This document shows, in pieces, positions 11,081 to 22,796 of a DNA stretch of 64,000 nucleotides; position 1 is the first letter of the stretch, and every line of letters starts with the position of its first letter. The position numbers were made by a program, and so were the translations under genes. Source of the stretch: Sipunculus nudus. Taxonomy: Eukaryota; Annelida; Sipuncula; Golfingiida; Sipunculidae. The stretch covers positions 13,878,882-13,942,881 of the forward strand of contig CM049317.1 of the NCBI GenBank assembly GCA_026874595.1, written 5' to 3'. The notes beneath the pieces are model-generated. The model made no database searches and was not told where the DNA came from. It worked only from the letters and a program-made list of their open reading frames with translations.

Positions 11081-13601
11081 TGTCCATAATTATACATATA
11101 TTTATATTGAAACTAAATTCAGACTTGAAAGCCCTTGGTTTTGGTAAAGTATGAAGAGCATTAATACATTGGCAAAGCAGTGTAGTGCTATATTTATTTG
11201 TGTGACTCAAATGTACCAGGCACATTGTAAAACATATAGTTACATCTGATTTTTACATCAGATATTTTCATCTTAATAATGATCAAATGAATTTTTGGTA
11301 AATACCATACAGGTTATGAAAAAGTTAGGAAAATGAATATGCACTGGCATCAACTGTGTCAACCTTGGTATTCAAGCAATGTAGTGTTTGTGTTCAGGCT
11401 GTGTGCACATGGCATATAAAAACATCTGATATGGCCATAACAGGTCACAAGTCCAGTCACTAATAAGGGAATAAAATTTAAAACCAGTTTCTTTTTTTTT
11501 CCCTCTATTATTTGGCACGGTAACACATCAGCAATCATTTAAATATACATATTATATATTAAATATAAAACCTTATAAGTGTAAGAGTGGGGCGATAAGT
11601 TAAAGATAAGATATACTAACTCATAGTGGTGTCCGTTTTGCAGACCACTTTTCCTGGACTCCGTTGGACAGGCTACCATAAGCTGGTTTATCAGCACAGG
11701 TACATTCCACTTCTGAGGTGTGCTCGTGCTGCTGAGCTCAGCAGGAATGCTAGTGAATTTCAGCCCCCGGAAGGATTAGGGTCACTTCACTTAAGCAGCT
11801 GGCAGGCTGATGTAGGGGCAAACAGAGGGGCAGGGCTGGGCACTGGGCAGTCTATTAGCATATGGCTCCGTGTGCGCATCGCTGAACCTATATCTATTCT
11901 CCTCATGTAATTGCAAGTTTGTCATAATGCTTTAGATAGGAAATCACCATGACAAAAAAAGGTGTTCTCGGGGCATATGCAACAGTGATTCCAGATACAA
12001 GCACAGAGATCACATGAAGGGAATTGATTTTGTACCCTTCCCCAAGCCAAAGACCAATCTGGAGAAGTGTAAACTCTGGATAAAGCTCTGTGGACGACCA
12101 CATCAACAACTTAATGTAGACAAATTTGTCAGTACAAATATATCTGTACAAAGGTATGTAATATTATATAACTATATTCCAGTACAAACGTTGTTGCTTG
12201 TATAACAATTATAGAAAATCTACCTTATATATATATAAATAATTATTTTCAAAACTTGGCATCACGTACATATATATGCCCCCTACACATACCTTCACAG
12301 TTTTAGTGCATATTTAAAAAAGTTTTATTTTTCAAATGATCATTCCAATCACATTAAAACTATGAAATCTAATAAAATGATGAAAACAACATATCTGTTG
12401 AAATACATTTATTATATGTGTAACATATTACTAGGCCTATCAATGAACTGTTTTGCAGCATTTTGTGGACAGATGGCCAACAGCAGAAAATCCCGATCCA
12501 TTACCTGCTGACCATTATGATATGATTTAAAAGAAATGTGAATAATGTAAGTAAATCTTACCCTATTTTACATGTGATATGTGACTTAGTTGATATGTCG
12601 TCCTCTAGCTTGAACTAAAGATTCGGGGGTCCAAGGGCAAGGCTTCCGATCAGATTGTCCTGTTCAGAGCGCCATGCAGCACCGGGATGTCACGCAGACG
12701 GCTTCGCTCCCGATGTTTTCCTACATTTTGATAAAATCTGAACATGCACATATCTCTGATTCTCTCTTTAAAGTGTTCTGTAACAGGATGACTTGTCCTG
12801 GCAAAACTAATCTGATATTTTCTCAGGGATATGTATGTGCAAGCGAGTCGCTCGGTGCCGCCATGCCATGTTCTCGTATACTAGGTACATGCGCCCGTTT
12901 GGACAAATGTGGGATGAGCAACCGTCGTTAAGGGTGGCAGGGGTTATAGGACCAGCCGTCGGAAAACCAACTGCTTCATTTCCATAACTGTGCTTAAAGA
13001 CAGCCTACATAACAGTGCAGACATCTACCAATTTCACATTCTTTGTTAACTGGCGCCTGCCAGTGTGTATCTGATAAGCTGTAAATGACAGTCAGCTGTG
13101 ATCACAAATAAACTCGTCGAATCTAAAAATGGCAAGAGCAATGCAAATACACATCTGTTGATCGACTTTTTATTTCCATATGGTTCATGTAATAAATTAT
13201 CCTGAGGGGTTTGCTGACGTAACTATATACATATATATGCAGCAAAGTGGCATAGACTTTGTTGACAATATCTGTCCCCTTGATCAAAAGGGAAAAAAAG
13301 TTCTTAACAGGTTTTTTTGCACAGGTGTGACGCATGGAAATCCCGGCCCTCTGGACTGAGCGATTCGTTGACATGATCACGTTAGGTACTATGACTTATA
13401 CACTGTATAATCAACTATACATTGGTCGGGGGAACGTGGAAGTAATTCAGTCTTAACCAGAACTCTGTACAGCCACAAACGTTTACATCTGCAGGTAAAT
13501 CCTTATTTATATGAACGATAATGCTCTGCTCACGTATATGTATTGTCAGTGCGTTTAAAGTATGTGTGTGCGTGTGTGTTTAAAGTATACGTATAAATAC
13601 A

Positions 13602-13638
<37 letters not shown>
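13602..13638. repeat. (AT)n microsatellite
   Basis: AT run of about 37 bp, preceded by a short (GT)n-like patch. Confidence 0.95.
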
Positions 13639-13639
<1 letters not shown>

Positions 13640-14904
13640 GTTGGTTTGTTACTTGTGCCATCGGGAAAGCTTACACCTTGGAGTTCTTATTTGAGATTAT
13701 ATTGCTACATGCATTATGCATCAATTTACGTTATGTTCACTTTTACAATCTCAAGAATGTAAACTCCTCACTATGTTTAGTCCTTATTATAGAAAAACTG
13801 CAGTTCTCTTACCGATTTTCCCCACAGTTTATCTACATATACGCCTTCAGAGTACACAGGAAAACTAAATACTCCTCACTAGCATGGTGGGGAGAAAAAG
13901 TATTTGCTTGAGAGAGTCTGTACTTAGCTTGACTGGTTATGAAGATATCACATACGCAGGCATTGTACGAGTACGATAGTTAAACAATTTATTCAGTGTT
14001 TGGACGATGTGAAAAATGAAAAATAATTTATTTGTAGAATATATGTGATTTCTGACTGACTCTGCGTACATATACAAAAAGCTATATAGGTCATGCCTGC
14101 TGTGAAAGGTTCTTATCATTCTCCTCTGTGACTTATACATGAGCTTGTTTATTTACAAACGCGCGCATAATGACAAACAAAAATAAATACCGAAGGTGGT
14201 TGGTTGCATATGTGCGAAAGCTGGAAAGGTAACTAATTGCAAAACTCTGGTTGATCCGACATGCCGTCAGTTGTCACCGTTGAATGAGTCTGAAGGCCTC
14301 TTCATGCTATGATATAGCCTGGATATAAACAAAACTAATGTCCTGTGTTCGGTCAAATCGGCGTTTTCATGTCTAATCTTTAGTTTATAGGGATTATCTT
14401 CAGTTAATAAACGGATAGGTTCATTCAAGTAGGCTGAGTGGATGGTCCGACGCAAAACCTGCAACTAAGCTTTGAATGGCACTGCGGTGACGTAAATTGT
14501 GTTCTTGTAGTATATAGTCATATGTGGTGTTGTAGGATACCTCACAATTACAAAAAGTGACCAAGTGGTTCATGACGCTCAGCTGACTGACATGTTGGTT
14601 GTGGCTTTGATATTAGAAGCATTTATAATTTTTGGTACAGGTTGTCTTGAGGGCACTGTACATAAGCGTGTAATTTATCCAAATGAGGCCACATTTACTT
14701 AGGATAGATATACAGGGTAAGGACTAAAAGGGTCAATATGTGCAAATGTGGCGTTATTCTACACCATGATTATAGCGCTAATCAGGACTGAACATTTAAT
14801 ACTGCTTTTTATAGAGAAAATGATGTTTTCGGCGCGTAGTTTGCAGAATATAGTTTGCCATACTGCGGCCTTTGTACCAAATATTTAATTATGCCCAAAC
14901 GCGC

Positions 14905-15010
14905 CCCACAGCTCGGAGAATATAGGTCTCAGTAACCTAATTTCCAGTTAAAAAGATTTTTAAAGGGTCCCCATGGAAATTCAGTGGTAAGTTCCTAGTT
15001 TCCCCTCTCG
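14905..15010 (+). repeat. Dispersed repeat, copy 1
   Basis: The core AGCTCGGAGAATATAGG followed by a cAGTgAC-like segment and TAATTTCCAG recurs diverged at 21075-21215. Related tail wording (TTGTGCCCTATTAAAAGACAG) occurs near 16,979. It appears to be an old, low-copy interspersed repeat of unknown class. Confidence 0.6.
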
Positions 15011-15395
15011 CGTGAGATGGGTGACATAATTCAGTTGCAAAACAGTCGTTTATTTATTATAAACACAATTTCATCTAAGTATAATTATAAATTTTACCCA
15101 AAGATAAAGCCTGTAAATAATTCAGTGGACAAAGTGATGAAAATGTGTATACGGCTTTCCATCTTTACAAAAAGATAAAATAGAATTAATAATAATCTGA
15201 GCATCTGTAAGAAACAATACATACTAGAATGTGAAAGCATTAAAGTTTACAACTTTAAACAAACAGAAATAAACAAACATATTAGTATCTATGCGATTTT
15301 ATATATCCTTCAAAGACAAACAACATTGTAACCTTTTGTTTTCGACAGATCAAAGTCACCACCAGTCTGACATACAGGGATTCGTTTATGTAAAA

Positions 15396-16235
15396 ATGGC
15401 CTGTCCGGGCGGTTCCAAGGACTGGTACAGCCGCGAAGAATTTGTGAAAAAATTGGAGCGTTTTCATGGCGAGTACGGCCGTTTTCCAAATATGAAAGTC
15501 GCAAACCAGATCCATACAAGCATACTGGGCATGCTAAAAAGTGAGATAAGACAGTTGTGTGATTGGAAGATAGAGAAGAAATTCCGCTACGTTGGGAGCG
15601 TCTATGAGAAACTAAAAATAGGTCGACCAGATGAATATGACGTCATGGTCATTATAGAGGGCAACAGCTTGCGATTGAGTCCATCCTCTACCAGTGGATA
15701 CTCTTATTTGTCCCCGAAACATCATTATGGTGGCAGTATGTGGGATAAAGTACTTGATGAAAACGGCAATGTGTCGTCCATAAAAGTGCAAAGTGAGTTT
15801 TATTCCATAATTTCCAGGGCGATGGAGAAACGCTGTTTCAGGAAACGTCTTGATATCTGTTTGAAGGAACGCGCGCACGGTCCCGCCATACAAATAGATG
15901 TGTCAGACAAGAGGAAAAAGAGCACGGATGACAATCATCTAATTTTCAGTGTCGACTTGGTTCCTGCATTGAAAATAAACGGAGAGTTATATGTAGCAAA
16001 GCCCTGCCCGGCAGAAGCCACAAACTGGCGTTACTGTACATCCGAACAAGAAAAGGCAAAACTAAAAGGAATCGACACTCACAACGGCTGCAGGAGGAAA
16101 TGCGTGCGTATACTGAAGGCAATCAGCGAAAGAGAAACGAAATTTAAGACGCTAGCGTCTTTTCATTACAAGATGGCGATGTTTCACGTGGCGGATATGA
16201 ACAGGAAGAGATTTCAGCATATGAAATTAAAATGA
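15396..16235 (+). CDS. cGAS-like receptor (cGLR) copy C, C-terminally short
   Basis: This is a third paralogue of 279 residues from the ATG at 15396 (MACPGGSKDWYS). The nucleotidyltransferase core is complete: GS at 67-68 (VGSVYEKLKI), E80 and D82 (DEYDVMVII), and the third Asp at 187 (FSVDLVP). WRYCTS, GCRRKCVRILK and FHYKMAMFH follow. The protein then ends after an unrelated basic tail (NRKRFQHMKLK). It lacks the final roughly 60-residue helical segment seen in copies A and B (from QRLMDIL onward), and no remnant of that segment is visible downstream. The residues inserted between the second and third catalytic strands (KRKKSTDDN) are longer and more basic than in copy A. The one-base-before-ATG acceptor of A and B is not conserved. 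The nearest candidate is ATACAG at about 15378. It could be a divergent receptor or a decaying copy. Confidence 0.85.
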   Translation: MACPGGSKDWYSREEFVKKLERFHGEYGRFPNMKVANQIHTSILGMLKSEIRQLCDWKIEKKFRYVGSVYEKLKIGRPDEYDVMVIIEGNSLRLSPSSTSGYSYLSPKHHYGGSMWDKVLDENGNVSSIKVQSEFYSIISRAMEKRCFRKRLDICLKERAHGPAIQIDVSDKRKKSTDDNHLIFSVDLVPALKINGELYVAKPCPAEATNWRYCTSEQEKAKLKGIDTHNGCRRKCVRILKAISERETKFKTLASFHYKMAMFHVADMNRKRFQHMKLK

Positions 16236-17659
16236 AACACATTCTAATTGGATTTTTCATTAATCTACGAAAGGAATATGTATCTTGTGGATTATCAAAA
16301 GTACCAAGTCTTACACGAGTAAAGTGGAGAAAAGACTGCTGAAACTTACCACCAAAGGTCAATATATAAAACCAAGCTAAAATCTTATGTAAAAACATAA
16401 TTTCTTAGATTATTAGATCAGCAAATTTCAGTAATACCCTCTCCGCCTGGTCCCGGCATCATTTAACAAGGAAATCACTCGCTAAACTCACAAGCTATAT
16501 GTGAACTCGCAAGTGAAGCCACCCCTCATGGATATACATGCACACTGGCTTGACATAGTCTATCCTCAGATCAAAACGATACCAAATTCGTGCATGTGCG
16601 TTATACAAGCAGTTTAAACTTCAAGGGGCGTAATAAAACATAAAAAAAACGATGAACTGATTTGCAAGCCCTTGATTAAAGTGTAATCCATTATTAAGCT
16701 CTGAATCGATTCATTTTATTATTATTATTTTTGCATGGATGATCCCAAAGTCCTCTGTGAAATTTCAAGTTTGATGGAGTAGTTCGCGATGTTCAAGCTC
16801 TTTTTATCGTGTATTTGGCCTTAATCTACTTTAAACATTCGCTAGTGGACTACTCCACTCGAATAGAAACATAAATGGGGGTGGCACCTAAAAGGGAGTT
16901 ATATTTTTTTATTTACTGAAATTTACTAACATCAATTTTGGTAAATCTCCCTGGATTCTAGGTCTAACAGTTATGACTTGTGCCCTATTAAAAGACAGAC
17001 TGCTTCATCTAAAGGTTAAAATAAATGCGTAAAAATTAGAAAAAATACAAGTTGCACCACCTGTCTTCAGGAAATGATGAAAACCCTCCATAATCAAAAT
17101 ACATGTAAATAATCATGGAATTACCGTATTAGACGTAATCAGCCCCCCCCCCCCCCACACACACACACAGATTTTGGAGATCACATTAAGAAAACTAAGA
17201 CACTCGAGCCCTCCTAACCTCACTTTTCTGCCTAGCCAATATAAAGTGGCGCGATGCTTTCATGTTTCAAGCCAAAATTAAAATTTACCGCCAGGTTTAA
17301 ATCTACCTTCAACAGGCTTTATCATCTTATATAATAATAATATTACTTGCACACAACAGAGTAAGTGGTCAAGTGTGTCATAGGTTACAAGGACAGACTG
17401 TGTCCGTGAAGGCCGACCCTGCAGGTAGCCATGCTAATCAGGTTACCTGAATTCGTGTACGTATGTGGATGTATCATGCTACGAAATATATTTAGTTGGT
17501 GTTTTTATTTCTCATAAATTATATGTTCTCTTTGAAATGATATTTTTAAAACATTTGAGACGTATTTTGTCCATATGCCGGTTTGGATGACTGACCGCCA
17601 CCGTTGTCATTGTGCAAGGTCTGTCCCCTGACGATGACAATCCCCGTGGAATTCAGGTA
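16236..17659. other. Intergenic, no gene seen
   Basis: AT-rich spacer between cGLR copy C and the hAT-like element. It includes a poly-C/(AC)n tract at about 17143-17170. Part of it (about 17457-17540) resembles the sequence just right of the hAT element (20440-20520), which indicates an older local duplication that the transposon interrupted. Confidence 0.5.
17143..17169. repeat. Poly-C plus (AC)n tract
   Basis: C run of about 14 bases running into ACACACAC. Confidence 0.85.
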
Positions 17660-17667
17660 CGTATGTG
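17660..17667. repeat. Target site duplication, left
   Basis: CGTATGTG directly before the CAGCGGCG terminus. It is identical to the 8 bp directly after the right terminus. Confidence 0.85.
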
Positions 17668-19229
17668 CAGCGGCGTACCTAGCCTCATTGCCGCCCGGGG
17701 CGGTCCCAGAAATTGCCGCCCCTCTAACAAAACATTACAAAATTGGATTACATATTGAAACATATCGTTTCAAATCTCCTTGTTACAGGCTTGTATTTGA
17801 CAAAAACGCAATAATATGGATTCACTGGCAGGGAATTCTTCCGCCACATATTAAAGAGTAGACATCTCTTTGCTAATGTAAAACAAAAGATCGCTCGAAG
17901 CTCATTATGAAGTGAACAGAAAGGATTAAAACGAATAAATTGTACCTATTAACAGATTACACTGCAGGATACACATATAATGTGGGAAATTGATCTTTCA
18001 TCGTTCATGTAAACACGATTCATGATTACTTTATACTCAACTTGGAGAAAAAACTTTATATGGTGAGTGTTATTCCATTCTCAACGCATACAAATACATT
18101 GTCACATCTATAATTCCACCTCTTGTTATCGCATATGACAGCAGGTACACCTAATAGAGCTATTGAGAGATGCATGGTACTGCTGCATATATGTAGGCAG
18201 GGCATGATTAATATTTTCACATAAAAAAATCCACTGTTTGGACAAACTGACTTTGTTTAATTAAAATATCCTCAAAGTATAGAGCATACTTTAATTCAAG
18301 GCTACATCAAAATCATTTTAGAATTATAGTGATTATGCACTTTGCGAGGTTTTATTTATATACTTATGACTATTTGTTATTCAATAAAGTGTTTAAATAA
18401 ATTTCGAGTAATTATATAATTAAAATATATAATTTAAATATATATTTTAATTTAATTTCAAATGATTTGTCACAATATACAACAATAGTCTATTGGTAGA
18501 GGATCATTAAAATGTTAATAACAGAATAAACAGTACAGGTAAATATATCTTTAATTTAAGTTTTGAACTCTAAAAGTTAAAACTGACACTTTATACGTAT
18601 ATTGAACATGTGGCTAAGCGGCCAGGGGTATTCATCCCGCCGGACAGTTATAATAGAATTATATTTTAAAGTTAAAATAATTCCTACATAGGTCTGGGTG
18701 CTTATTGTTTTTATTCAGGTTACATAAAAGATTATGCAGGTCATATTTGTTAATTAAAAAACACAGGCATTTAGGTAGTACTCATTATATACACAGTGTA
18801 AACGTCTGTATTTTAACCAGACTGATGTTAGAGTATGAAGAATTATGGAAAAAGGGCATTTCACGTTGTTTCAGGCTGTTTAAATATCCTGGAATCTTGA
18901 GAATTCAAGGGTTCAAGAATGGAAATTCTTAATACTTTCCAAGGAAAGAGCAATACTATTCTTCAAAATATTTTTCGCACAATCTGTACGACAGACACCT
19001 TACCCCCACCACCGAGGGCCATTGGTCTTCTGGCAGGGTTTTTCCCCTGGTAATTATCAGGTGCTGCAAGGGATTTCTGTAAACGACGACCGCCATGAAA
19101 TGCAGGCTTTTTGCATGATTGGGCAGTTTATCGATGGCGTTCTGACATTGCAAGACCACAGATCTAACAAAGCATAACTACAGATATGTATTTCTTTTTT
19201 ACTTATAGCTTGCCTCAATGAGATCGTCC

Positions 19230-20385
19230 GGAAATAATTTGGTTGGTTCCAGTTTTTAATCCCTGAAATGCCGCCCCCAAAAAATGTTCAAATCGTTCGC
19301 TAATCATTTTGTAGGTTCCACTGTCCAGTTTATAATCCCTGGAATACTTGAACATAGGACAAAAGGGCCAAATTTGTTCCTTTCGAGGAACGCCTTATGC
19401 CACTGATTATACTAAATCCCAGAAATGCCGCCCCAAAAAAATGTTCAAATCGTTCCCAAATCATTTTGTAGGTTCCCCTGTCCAGTTTATAATCCCTGGA
19501 ATACTTGAACATAGGACAAAAAGGCCAAATTTGTTCCTTTTGAGGAACTCCTTATGCCACTGATTATACTAAATCCCAGATATGCCGCCCCAAAAAATGT
19601 TCAAATCGTTCGCTAATCATTTTGTAGGTTCCCCTGTCAAGTTTATAATCCCTGGAATACTTGCACATAGGACAAAAAGGCCAAAATTGTTCCTTTCGAG
19701 GAACTCCTTATGCCACTGATTATACTAAATTCCAGAAATGCCGCCCCAAAAAAATGTTCAAATCGTTCGCTAATCATTTTTTAGGTTCCCCTGTCCAGTT
19801 TATAATCCCTGGAATACTTGAACTTAGGACAAAAAGGCCAAATTTGTTCCTTTTGAGGAACTCCTTATGCCACTGATTATACTAAATCCCAGAAATGCCG
19901 CTCCAAAAAATGTTCAAATCGTTCGCTAAACATTTTGTAGGTTCCACTGTCCAGTTTATAATCCCTGGAATACTTGAAATGAGACAAAAAGGCCAAATTT
20001 GTACCTTTGAGAATTCCTTATGTCACTGATTATACTAAATCCAAGAAATGCCGCTCCAAAAAATGTACAAATCGTTCGCTAATCATTTTGTAAGTTCCAC
20101 TCTCCAGTTTAAAATCCTTGGAATACTTTAACATGGGACAAAAAGGCCAAATTTGTTATCTTTGAGGAACTGCTTATGCCACTGATTATACTAAATCCCA
20201 GAAATGCCGCCCGAAAAATGTGCAAATTGTTCGCTAATCATTTGGTAGGTTCCACTGCCAATCTCATATCCCCTGAAATACTTGAAATGGGACAAAAAAG
20301 CCAAATTTGTACTTTTTGAGGAACTCTTTAAGCCAATCATTATGCCAATTCCCCGAAAAGCCGCCCCCAAAAATGTGCCGCCCGG
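19230..20385 (+). repeat. Tandem array, about 157-bp units, 7-8 copies
   Basis: The landmark TGCCGCCCCAAAAAA recurs near 19267, 19425, 19582, 19738, 19895, 20048 and 20205, with a terminal degenerate copy near 20360. Each unit also carries TCCAGTTTATAATCCCTGG and CTTATGCCACTGATTATAC. Central units are the most alike and edge units are diverged, as expected for unequal exchange inside the array. Confidence 0.93.
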
Positions 20386-20407
20386 GGCGGAGCGCCCCTG
20401 CCGCCCT

Positions 20408-20423
20408 CCCCCCCCCCCCCCCC
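20408..20423. repeat. Poly-C tract
   Basis: C run of about 16 bases just inside the right end of the hAT-like element. Confidence 0.85.
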
Positions 20424-20439
20424 TTTAGGTACGCCACTG

Positions 20440-20447
20440 CGTATGTG
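20440..20447. repeat. Target site duplication, right
   Basis: CGTATGTG immediately after the CGCCACTG terminus. It is identical to 17660-17667. Confidence 0.85.
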
Positions 20448-22694
20448 GATGTAACATTCAAGAAAATATATTTACTTTGCGTTTGTTATTTCTCATAATT
20501 AATATGTTATCCCTTTAATAATAGTAATAAGGCAATGCAGACGTCCATCAAACTCCAATGCCGGGTCTGTCAATGTACCTGCCGGGAAAGTAATTAGACC
20601 TGAAATAACGCCCCAGCCGACCATTTGCAAATCATCAGTAATCAACGGGTTGCACGTTTATATACATATCATATACCGGCTGTCAAAGGTATTTTCACAT
20701 AGATACTAGTTTATATACCTTTATATGAACATTTTATATATTCTTCTACCCTATTAGGCAGTGACTTCTATTAAAGAGTTCATTCATCCTTCTTATTCCT
20801 CTTCACCTGCAAAGGATATCTCCAACTGCAGTCATTCGTACAATTCTTGCACTCACAACACAAAATAAAATCGTCTGCAAATCGGTATCGTTTGGATTAT
20901 TATTTCACACAACCATCGCTAAAGATTATTGGTTTTCTGAATCGCCAATAATGTGCTGTGAAGTCAAACATGTGTACACAAGCCGCAGTGTCAGAGGATC
21001 GTAACGTACTTTGCAGATGTGGGTGGGGATGAGGGGACGCTTTTTAGGGTATAAATATATGGGGGGTACTTTCAAGCCCAATAGCTCGGAGAATATAGGC
21101 CACAGTGACATAATTTCAGGTTTCCAAGGAGTTTTTTTTATGAACCTCCATTGGTATTCAGAAGTTTCTAGGTGCAGGGGTTACTATTTGTGCCCTGTTA
21201 AAGGACAAGAGTGATCGCTATAGCTCAGATGACTTTCAGTCAGCTGAGATATAAATTGAATGGAAGCTAAAGAATCGATTCTATGGGCCCTCACAATTCA
21301 CAGCTCTATAATAATTTCATATAAAAGATTTCAAACTATTGAACTTTCCTCTGGAAGGGTCCCAGTAGCAACTTTTGCCATTTGTACCTTGTCTTTTCAT
21401 TTGAGGCACCATAAATCCTTAAAAAATTAAGGGGAAACAATTGTATTACAAAAAAAAAAAATTTCAAAATAATAATATGCAAAACATGGTGTTCACACAA
21501 TTTTATTTAAAAAGTACTGAAGACTGCTCGACATAAATAGATGAATAGATATAACTATCAAATGTTTTGGACATTTGAAATCAATAATGGACATGATGAG
21601 TAACTCATTTAAGTGTGAATTCAGTTTGGCAATAAATCTGAAGCCTTCATCAGTAATATTTCATACAAAGTGAAAACTTGGTTAAAAACCTTATTTAATC
21701 TTAATATTCAACCAATAAAAATAAGTACATTTGCAAAAGGTCAAAATCTTTATAGAATATTTTGAAATTATCACCATGAATAGTACGAGGTTGAATAATT
21801 AGAATTTATTTTCAGTGGTCGAATATTTAGATAAAATATGGTATCCAGGTTATGAACACTGGTGAAACCTATGATTTTGCTTATAACAAATAAGTCTCGG
21901 ATGTGCCTCAGGGTACCATATGAATCAGCATATATTTTGATCTAATAGGACCTAGATTGTTACATCCTACTACACCCTTGTATGTCAGAGAGGCCAAACT
22001 GTCGCCATCTCTGACGTGACATAAGGAAATGTTTCCCTGTACAATGAGTTATTTATATAAAGTTTATAAAGTTTTTATATTAATTTTTGTATTAGCAAAA
22101 ATATGCTTGTATTCAGTTATTTCATCAAATAAAGTTTGTGCATCATAAGCATAACAAGAAAACTTAACATGGATTGGTTATAAAACATAACAGAGCAGGA
22201 GATACTATGATTTTAAAGGTGTCATTATATTACATATCAGGCATATATACAATAGAAATAAACTTGCACCAGGACCTATCAATGACATGAAATAAAATGT
22301 AAACATAGCGTCCTGCACCACTTTCATAAATCAAGATGATTAACATCCGTAAATGTTCTGATTTTTTTGTGATTCATGACATAAACATGTCTCTCTACCG
22401 ATTGCTGCAAGTTTTTATGTATCCACGATATCCTGCACATTCAGATGGTGTTTATCAACATACAGAACCAAAACAATAATCAAAACAGGTGAAAACAGAG
22501 AGTGGGCCTATAATTCAGGGTGGTTTCCTTGGGGAACTTTTGTATTCAGCCAAAACCAACTGATAGCAGAAGAAAATACACATTGTGGAAAGTGACTAAG
22601 CACTTTAAAAGCTTCATCAATATATATTCTTATTGTAGTTCTTCTTGGATATAACTTTAATCACTTGAGCTGGTATACATTTCTTGACTTGAGC
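20448..22694. other. Intergenic, 3' of the FASTKD4-like gene
   Basis: Unique AT-rich sequence with one copy of the dispersed repeat (21075-21215). The 3' untranslated region of the FASTKD4-like gene should begin below 22695 on the minus strand, but no polyadenylation site was assigned with confidence. Confidence 0.45.
21075..21215 (+). repeat. Dispersed repeat, copy 2
   Basis: Diverged copy of the repeat at 14905. It shares AGCTCGGAGAATATAGG and the TTGTGCCCTGTTAAAGGACA-type tail. Confidence 0.6.
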
Positions 22695-22796
22695 TCATCC
22701 ATCCTTTTTGATGCCCACTACGGAGTTTATCTTCCCCTGTAGATACTGTACTCTCTGTACCACATTTTTCAATGGTCCAAATTCTGTATATGGCAC
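22695..22796 (-). CDS. TBRG4: FASTKD4-like exon 6 (RAP domain end)
   Basis: 102 bp after a GTACAG acceptor. It encodes VPYTEFGPLKNVVQRVQYLQ and ends KKDG plus TGA at 22695-22697. The frame and the RAP-like VPYTEF show that it belongs to this gene, although it lies after the TAG of exon 5. Confidence 0.8.
   Translation of the reverse strand: MPYTEFGPLKNVVQRVQYLQGKINSVVGIKKDG

Larger units (their letters stand above)
9254..15290. other. Long gene-free stretch before cGLR copy C
   Basis: Apart from the tandem duplication at 10380-11008, a poly-G run at about 11068-11080 and an AT repeat at 13602, only unique AT-rich sequence is seen. Moderately GC-rich patches near 11.63-11.89 kb and 12.60-12.95 kb have short open frames but no recognisable domain. 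No functional gene can be supported. Confidence 0.45.
17668..20439. mobile_element. hAT-like non-autonomous element, 2.77 kb
   Basis: The left end CAGCGGCGTACCTA matches the reverse complement of the right end (CAGTGGCGTACCTA) at 13 of 14 positions. An exact 8-bp duplication (CGTATGTG) flanks the element. Termini of the CAGNGGCG type with 8-bp target duplications are the hallmark of hAT transposons. Both subterminal regions carry the palindrome CCGCCCGGGGCGG. No transposase frame is present, so mobilisation would need a partner element. The right third is a tandem array of about 157-bp units. Confidence 0.85.

Noticed and set aside
19230-20385. Regularly spaced repeats that might suggest a CRISPR array
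   Set aside because: Units of about 157 bp are repeated throughout without unique spacers, lie in a eukaryotic transposon and have no cas genes nearby.
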